Shown in pieces: positions 6,703-10,639 of a DNA stretch of 10,639 nt; within the stretch, counting starts at the first letter, position 1; each line of letters begins with the position of its first letter. Source of the DNA: an uncultured Campylobacter sp. (GTDB taxonomy: Bacteria; Campylobacterota; Campylobacteria; Campylobacterales; Campylobacteraceae). The stretch covers positions 1 through 10,639 of the forward strand of contig NZ_CALIII010000296.1 of NCBI RefSeq assembly GCF_938018145.1, given 5' to 3'. The translations under genes were made by a program, and so were the position numbers. The notes beneath the pieces are model-generated. The model was not told the origin of the DNA, did not search any database, and saw nothing but the letters and a program-made list of their open reading frames with translations.

Positions 6703-7362
6703 TTGGAAAAAATTTATAACTTTCCCAACCCCGCAAATGCTCCCGCAAACTCCCCTCTAGCCGTCGGCGGCGATTTGAGTGCCGAGGCTCTTTTGCAAGC
6801 TTACGACAAAGGCATTTTCCCGTGGTTTTTGCCCGGCGAGCCTATATACTGGTGGTCGCCCGATCCTCGCGCGATGCTGATTCCAGGCGAAGTAAGGGTG
6901 CAAAAAAGCATAAAATCGGCGCTTAAAAAATTTGAAGTGCGGTTTGATTACGACTTTGAAAATTTCCTAAAAATCTGCAAAAGCGAGCGCGAAAAAAAGG
7001 GGCCCACGTGGCTAAGCGAGGATATCGTGCGCGCCTACGTAAATTTGCATCATCTCGGCGTCTCGCACAGCGTAGAGGTTTATGAGGATGGCGAGCTAGC
7101 GGGCGGACTTTACGGGCAAATTTTCGGTAAGGTCTTTTGCGGCGAGAGTATGATCAGCCTAAAAACCGGCGCGTCAAAGGTCGCACTCATCGCGCTTTGC
7201 CGAGCTTTAGGGCCGTTTGATTTTCTAATCGACTGCCAGGTTATGAACGAACATCTAAAATTTATGGGCGCAAAAGCGATGAAGCGAAGCGAGTTTTTAG
7301 CCAAATTTAACGAGCTAAAACAGCAGCCTAGCGGGTTTAGCGAATTTCAAAATTTACTTTAA
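6703..7362 (+). CDS. aat: Leucyl/phenylalanyl-tRNA--protein transferase Aat
   Basis: Transfers Leu or Phe from its tRNA to proteins with N-terminal Arg or Lys, creating the primary N-degron read by ClpS. Family blocks are FPNPANA, GGDLSAEALLQAYDKGIFPWF (about 22-42), YWWSPDPRAM (49-58), TWLSEDIVRAYVNLHHLGVSHSVEV, GGLYGQIFGKVFCGESM, and LIDCQVMNEHLKFMGA. The length of 219 aa is close to E. coli (234). The start is TTG. The frame upstream closes at the clpA stop with no ATG or GTG between, and the next in-frame ATG (6872) would cut into the WWSPDPR motif, so TTG is forced. The TTG is itself part of a CAAATTTG motif, with GGGG 6 nt upstream as a weak ribosome site. With clpS and clpA it completes a one-operon N-degron pathway. 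Confidence 0.96.
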   Translation: MEKIYNFPNPANAPANSPLAVGGDLSAEALLQAYDKGIFPWFLPGEPIYWWSPDPRAMLIPGEVRVQKSIKSALKKFEVRFDYDFENFLKICKSEREKKGPTWLSEDIVRAYVNLHHLGVSHSVEVYEDGELAGGLYGQIFGKVFCGESMISLKTGASKVALIALCRALGPFDFLIDCQVMNEHLKFMGAKAMKRSEFLAKFNELKQQPSGFSEFQNLL

Positions 7363-7364
7363 AT

Positions 7365-7381
7365 TTGGAACGTCTTTTGCT
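7365..7381 (+). promoter_or_regulatory. Sigma54 (RpoN) -24/-12 promoter for flgB-flgC-fliE
   Basis: TTGGAACGTCTTTTGCT aligns with the sigma54 consensus YTGGCACGRNNNTTGCW with two mismatches outside the invariant positions. GG (7367-7368) and GC (7379-7380) have the required 10-bp gap. Transcription would start near 7391-7393, about 25 nt before the flgB ATG. The element begins 3 nt after the aat stop. Placement before rod genes agrees with the FlgS/FlgR-RpoN control of rod and hook genes known in C. jejuni. Confidence 0.85.
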
Positions 7382-7417
7382 TATTACCTCGTAAATTTTA
7401 GAGAAAAAGGTAAGAAA

Positions 7418-7855
7418 ATGTTCGCAGGTATCCAAACCTCAAAATCAAAACCGCTCGTAGAAAGCGCGCTGGCAAGCAGAAATTTACGCCAGCAAATGAT
7501 TTCTAGCAACATAGCAAACATCGATACGCCTTTTTACAAAGCCCGCGACATCGCGTTTGAAGCGGCCTTGTCGCAAACAGCGCAAGAGATCTACGGCAAA
7601 GACGAAAATAAAATTTTAAAACTCGCGCAAACCGACGACGCGCACTTTCCTCGCGTGGATTTTCCGGCGTCAAACGGGGCGACGATATTTTTACGCGACG
7701 GACACATGGCGCGAAACGACGCAAACACCGTCGATCTGGATGTCGAGATGACGGAGCTTAGTAAAAACGCGATAATGGTAACCGCGCTTGATCGCGCCAT
7801 GAGACAAAGCGGCCAGATATTTAAAAACGTGATCGACGCTAGCAGTAAAATTTAA
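7418..7855 (+). CDS. flgB: Flagellar basal-body proximal rod protein FlgB
   Basis: A structural subunit of the proximal rod, exported by the flagellar type III system and assembled in the periplasm next to the MS ring. The N-terminal rod motif is clear: NLRQQMISSNIANIDTPFYKARDIAFE. The C-terminal helix carries the matching NTVDLDVEMTELSKNAIMVTALDRAM block. The 145-aa length fits the family, and there is no cleavable signal peptide, as expected for type III-exported rod proteins. AAGG at 7407-7410 lies 7 nt before the ATG. It is the first gene downstream of a strong sigma54 promoter and is followed 9 nt later by flgC. Like other axial proteins it has N- and C-terminal helices that pair as a coiled coil in the assembled rod. 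Confidence 0.96.
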   Translation: MFAGIQTSKSKPLVESALASRNLRQQMISSNIANIDTPFYKARDIAFEAALSQTAQEIYGKDENKILKLAQTDDAHFPRVDFPASNGATIFLRDGHMARNDANTVDLDVEMTELSKNAIMVTALDRAMRQSGQIFKNVIDASSKI

Positions 7856-7864
7856 GGATAGATT

Positions 7865-8362
7865 ATGAGTAATTATTTAAGCGACTTTGATATCAGCGGA
7901 TACGGACTAAGCGCCCAGCGCTTTAGAATGAACGTCATTAGCTCCAACATCGCCAACGCAAACACCGTGCGAACGGCGGAAGGCGGCCCATATAGACGCC
8001 GCGAGGTGATATTTAAGGCGGTTGATTTTGATAGCGTGCTAAACGACGAAGTGGCGAAAAAACATAACTTGCTCGAATACGAGAACCCGCTAGACGATAA
8101 ATTCTATACAAAAGACGCAAAACCTGCTATAATGAGCGTCGTAGTTGACAAGATAGTGCGCGACGATAAGGATTTTAAGCTAAAATACGATCCGTCTCAC
8201 CCAGACGCCGACGCGAGGGGCTACGTAGCGTACCCAAATATCAATCCCGTCATCGAAATGGCGGATCTGATCGAAGCCACGCGCGCCTATCAGGCAAACG
8301 TTTCGGCATTTCAGTCGGCTAAAACGATCGCTCAAAGCGCGTTAGAATTATTACAAGGTTAA
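7865..8362 (+). CDS. flgC: Flagellar basal-body proximal rod protein FlgC
   Basis: A second proximal-rod subunit. The N-terminal signature is DISGYGLSAQRFRMNVISSNIANANTVRTAEGGPYRRREV. The C-terminus NINPVIEMADLIEATRAYQANVSAFQSAKTIAQSALELL is the conserved axial helix. At 165 aa it is about 30 residues longer than the enterobacterial protein. The extra length lies in the middle (about residues 55-90), in the divergent surface part, where it includes a charged stretch. AAGGA at 7854-7858 overlaps the flgB stop codon and lies 6 nt before the ATG, so ribosomes ending flgB are well placed to start flgC. The gene contains a candidate vegetative promoter near its middle, listed separately. Confidence 0.96.
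   Translation: MSNYLSDFDISGYGLSAQRFRMNVISSNIANANTVRTAEGGPYRRREVIFKAVDFDSVLNDEVAKKHNLLEYENPLDDKFYTKDAKPAIMSVVVDKIVRDDKDFKLKYDPSHPDADARGYVAYPNINPVIEMADLIEATRAYQANVSAFQSAKTIAQSALELLQG
8125..8133 (+). promoter_or_regulatory. Candidate extended -10 (sigma70) promoter inside flgC
   Basis: TGCTATAAT is an exact extended -10 element preceded by A-rich sequence, which is how Campylobacter vegetative promoters usually look, since they lack a strong -35. Transcription from about 8140 would cover fliE and the downstream PBP gene. It is also simply the coding sequence for Pro-Ala-Ile-Met, so it may be coincidental. Confidence 0.4.
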
Positions 8363-8367
8363 ATTTT

Positions 8368-8670
8368 ATGACAAATATAGATAAAATCGGCTCGGTCGCT
8401 TCACCGTTTGAAAAAAAAGAAGCAAAGACTCTGCAAAATCAAAAAGGCGAGTTAAATTTCGGCGACATGCTCGATAACTCGCTAAAAGAGCTAAACGAGA
8501 TACAAATCAACGCAGACAAAGCCATCGCCGATCTAGCAACGGGCGAGGTAAAAGACCTGCACCAAGCAGCCATCGCCATCGGCAAGGCTGACACGTCGAT
8601 GAAACTCATGCTAGAGATCCGAAATAAGGCCCTAAGCGCATACAAAGAAATCTCAAGAACGCAAATTTAA
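8368..8670 (+). CDS. fliE: Flagellar hook-basal body complex protein FliE
   Basis: A small adaptor that joins the MS ring (FliF) and export gate to the proximal rod, and an early type III export substrate needed before rod assembly. The conserved block runs from FGDMLDNSLKELNEIQINADKA through TGEVKDLHQAAIAIGKADTSMKLMLEIRNKALSAYKEI, where the RNKxxxAYKEI ending is diagnostic. The length of 100 aa is typical. AAGG at 8355-8358, inside the end of flgC, is 9 nt before the ATG. The order flgB-flgC-fliE matches the physical order of the three proteins next to the membrane. The stop codon lies 3 nt before the TTG start of the next gene and in the same frame. Confidence 0.95.
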   Translation: MTNIDKIGSVASPFEKKEAKTLQNQKGELNFGDMLDNSLKELNEIQINADKAIADLATGEVKDLHQAAIAIGKADTSMKLMLEIRNKALSAYKEISRTQI

Positions 8671-8673
8671 ACC

Positions 8674-10521
8674 TTGAATCAGCGAAAATCAAAAACAATC
8701 GCTTTATTTGCGTTTATTCTATTTTTTATCTGCATATTTTTGGCAGTTATCTTTTACCGAGCAAATATCGAAAGACGACTACCAAAACTTGAAACTAGCG
8801 ACATAAACACGGCCCTACGCGGCAACATCATCACAAAGGACGGCTTTAGTATTACCGGTAGCCAAAAGCTCTACAAAGTGATGGTAGATACTAGAAACAT
8901 CGACCCCGATAAAAAAGATCTATTTATCAAGCTTTACTGTATATATAGCGGCGACGATATCAAGCGCGTAACTAAAATCATCAACAGCCAAAAAGGCGCC
9001 GTTACGCTATCCTATAAGATCGATGCCAAGGGCGCGGCGTATCTACAGGAGCTATCAAAAAAGCTGTATAGAAAAAAAATCTTTATCCCGTACGAAGACC
9101 CAAGCACCGGAGCTGCGATACTGCGTAATATGAGCATAATAGAAAGCGGCGAAAGCAGGCAATATGTCGCTGCCGACGCGCTCACGCCTATGATAGGCTA
9201 CGTAAAAAAGGTCGAAAAAGACGGTATCACCAAAACAGAGGGCGTAAAAGGCGTAGAAAAAGCCTACGAATACTACATCTCCTCGATCCAAGACGCCAAA
9301 CTGATAGGCCCGAAAGATATCGGAAACAACATCATTCTTACGAGCGATTCAAATTTAGCTAACCGCGTGGACGGATACGATATCATCCTAAACGCCTCGC
9401 TTAAATTTCAAACCAGACTAGAGCAGATCATCGACGAAAAAAAAGAATTTCTAAACGCAAAAGAGATAATCGTAGGCATAATGGACTCAAAAACGGGTGG
9501 CCTACTAGCACTTGCCAGCACATCACGCTACAGCCCGGCAAACATCAGAAAACAAGACTACAAGTCGCTAAACTCCTCGGCAACCGAGTACGCATACGAG
9601 GTCGGCTCGGTCTTTAAACCGTTTATTTTCGCCATCCTTTTAGCAAACGACAAAATCAATCCGCTCGAGCGCATAAACACCTACAACGGCGTCTACCAAC
9701 TAGGCAAACGCACGATAAAAGACACGCACCCAGAGCCATTTCTCACGGCTGAGGATATCATCGTATACAGCTCAAATATCGGCATGATACAAATCGCCCA
9801 GCGCCTAGACGGTTCTCAAATTTACTCAGGGCTTTTAAATTTCGGCTTCACGCAAAAAACAGGCATCGATATGCCATACGAGCAGGTCGGAAACATGCCG
9901 CCAGTAGCCAAGCTAAATTCGCAAATTTACAAAGCCACGATCAGCTACGGATACGGCTTGCAAGCGACTTTTATCCAGCTTTTAAAGGCGTATAACGTAT
10001 TTAATAACAAAGGCGTGATGGTGACACCAAAGGTCGTGGACTCGCTCTATAAAGACGGCAAATTTTTCGTCGTAAACGACCCAAAACCGGTCGAAGCCAT
10101 AAGTCAAGAAGCGGCCGAGAGGATGAAGCGCATCCTGATAAAAACCGTCGAGATCGGCACCGGCAAAAGAGCGAAGGTGGAGGGTCTAGAAATCGGCGGC
10201 AAAACAGGTACCGCACACATCGCCACGACCGGTGGCTACGCAAATACCTATAACGGCTCGTTTTTCGGATTCGTCAACGACTCACAGGGCAATAGCTATA
10301 CGATAGGGGTTTTAGCCAGAGAGCCGAAGAAGCCATATTATTATTTCGGCGCACAGAGCGCACTACCGACGTTTAGAGCGGCCGTAGAGCTGATGGTCGA
10401 AGAGGGATTTTTAAAGCCTGATCAAAATTTGACTGCGCCGGAGCAAGCTACGCTACCAGCCAAAAATACAGAGAAAAAAACCACAAACTCAAATTCTAAA
10501 AGCAAGCAAAAAAAGAATTAA
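8674..10521 (+). CDS. ftsI: Class B penicillin-binding protein, FtsI/PBP3-type transpeptidase
   Basis: A membrane-anchored D,D-transpeptidase that cross-links peptidoglycan, probably at the division septum. A single N-terminal TM helix (about residues 8-28) is followed by the class B pedestal domain, beginning LRGNIITKDGF. The transpeptidase domain has all three active-site motifs: SVFK (Ser312, Lys315), SSN (366-368) and KTG (510-512). The start is TTG. The upstream frame closes at the fliE stop, no ATG lies before the TM, and no Shine-Dalgarno is visible, so translation probably depends on coupling to fliE. The last ~25 residues are Lys/Asn/Ser/Thr-rich, likely disordered, and encoded by DNA of about 34 % GC, well below the rest. 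PBP2 of the elongasome is the alternative, but FtsI is favoured by length and by recalled gene order in C. jejuni (flgB-flgC-fliE-pbp). Confidence 0.9.
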   Translation: MNQRKSKTIALFAFILFFICIFLAVIFYRANIERRLPKLETSDINTALRGNIITKDGFSITGSQKLYKVMVDTRNIDPDKKDLFIKLYCIYSGDDIKRVTKIINSQKGAVTLSYKIDAKGAAYLQELSKKLYRKKIFIPYEDPSTGAAILRNMSIIESGESRQYVAADALTPMIGYVKKVEKDGITKTEGVKGVEKAYEYYISSIQDAKLIGPKDIGNNIILTSDSNLANRVDGYDIILNASLKFQTRLEQIIDEKKEFLNAKEIIVGIMDSKTGGLLALASTSRYSPANIRKQDYKSLNSSATEYAYEVGSVFKPFIFAILLANDKINPLERINTYNGVYQLGKRTIKDTHPEPFLTAEDIIVYSSNIGMIQIAQRLDGSQIYSGLLNFGFTQKTGIDMPYEQVGNMPPVAKLNSQIYKATISYGYGLQATFIQLLKAYNVFNNKGVMVTPKVVDSLYKDGKFFVVNDPKPVEAISQEAAERMKRILIKTVEIGTGKRAKVEGLEIGGKTGTAHIATTGGYANTYNGSFFGFVNDSQGNSYTIGVLAREPKKPYYYFGAQSALPTFRAAVELMVEEGFLKPDQNLTAPEQATLPAKNTEKKTTNSNSKSKQKKN

Positions 10522-10532
10522 CTCTCAATCAC

Positions 10533-10639
10533 TCATATACAATAGGCCCAATTAAACTTAAGCGGATTCTCTCTTATCAATTTTAACAGTTTCTGATATA
10601 AGTTTTCCTGTGTAGTTTTAGTATTATATCTAAATTCAC
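10533..10639 (-). mobile_element. C-terminal end of a putative IS1595/ISXO2-type transposase (cut by window edge)
   Basis: On the - strand an open frame enters from the right edge and ends at TGA (10535-10533), giving 34 residues. They start EFRYNTKTTQ and continue with KLLKLIRENPLKFNW. The E-F-x-Y/F-N-x-(R/K) motif followed by a Leu/Lys-rich helix and a short tail resembles the C-terminus of IS1595-family transposases as I remember them. It is tail-to-tail with the PBP gene, with only 11 nt between the two stops. The 119 bases from 10521 are about 29 % GC, far below the surrounding core genes, which supports foreign origin. Only a fragment is visible, so another AT-rich acquired gene is possible. 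Confidence 0.5.

Noticed and set aside
3560..7362. Novel defence or toxin-antitoxin system
   Set aside because: Every gene in this interval belongs to a known core family with intact motifs. No nuclease, toxin or phage-like pair is seen.
7854..7858. CsrA-binding site in the flgC leader
   Set aside because: AAGGA is also just the Shine-Dalgarno. No hairpin presents it in a loop, and a second site nearby is lacking.
10522..10560. Intrinsic terminator after ftsI
   Set aside because: No GC-rich stem with a following U-tract is visible between the PBP stop and the convergent frame.

Overview
This window looks like a chromosomal segment of a relatively GC-rich Campylobacter, of the oral C. rectus / showae / curvus / gracilis type. 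The evidence is the gene order, the protein sequences (Campylobacterota-like TruB, extended CsrA, DmpI-type tautomerase), frequent CTA leucine codons and a very high density of the 7-mer CAAATTT. The species call is an inference. Almost everything is on the + strand and very tightly packed.

Region 1 (1-3558) carries genes for nucleic acid handling, translation and metabolism. They are the 3' part of a UvrD/PcrA-type helicase, a 118-bp CAAATTT-rich gap that is also spanned by a 39-codon open frame, truB (tRNA U55 pseudouridine), csrA (RNA-binding regulator), ispE (isoprenoid kinase), smpB (trans-translation) and a small 4-oxalocrotonate-tautomerase-family enzyme. Neighbours overlap or sit 0-11 nt apart, so they are probably co-transcribed.

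Region 2 (3560-7362) starts with a periplasmic thioredoxin-like lipoprotein. It then holds clpS, clpA and aat, which are the bacterial N-degron module. Aat adds Leu/Phe to N-terminal Arg/Lys, ClpS recognises the resulting N-degron, and ClpA unfolds the substrate for ClpP, which is not in the window.

Region 3 (7363-10521) begins with a near-consensus sigma54 (-24/-12) promoter immediately after aat. It drives flgB, flgC and fliE (proximal rod and MS-ring/rod junction), followed 3 nt later by a class B penicillin-binding protein of the FtsI type. A good extended -10 box inside flgC could give this cell-division gene flagella-independent transcription. From memory, regions 1-2 and region 3 are two separate blocks in C. 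jejuni, so 7363-7417 is probably a rearrangement junction.

Region 4 (10522-10639) drops to about 29 % GC. It carries, on the - strand, the last 34 codons of what resembles an IS1595/ISXO2-type transposase running in from outside the window.

I see no tRNA, rRNA, CRISPR array or phage module, and most of the window is ordinary core genome. The points most worth a second look are the CAAATTT enrichment and its possible link to RAATTY-dependent DNA uptake, the regulatory arrangement around flgB-ftsI, the bridging mini-ORF, and the mobile-element remnant at the right edge.
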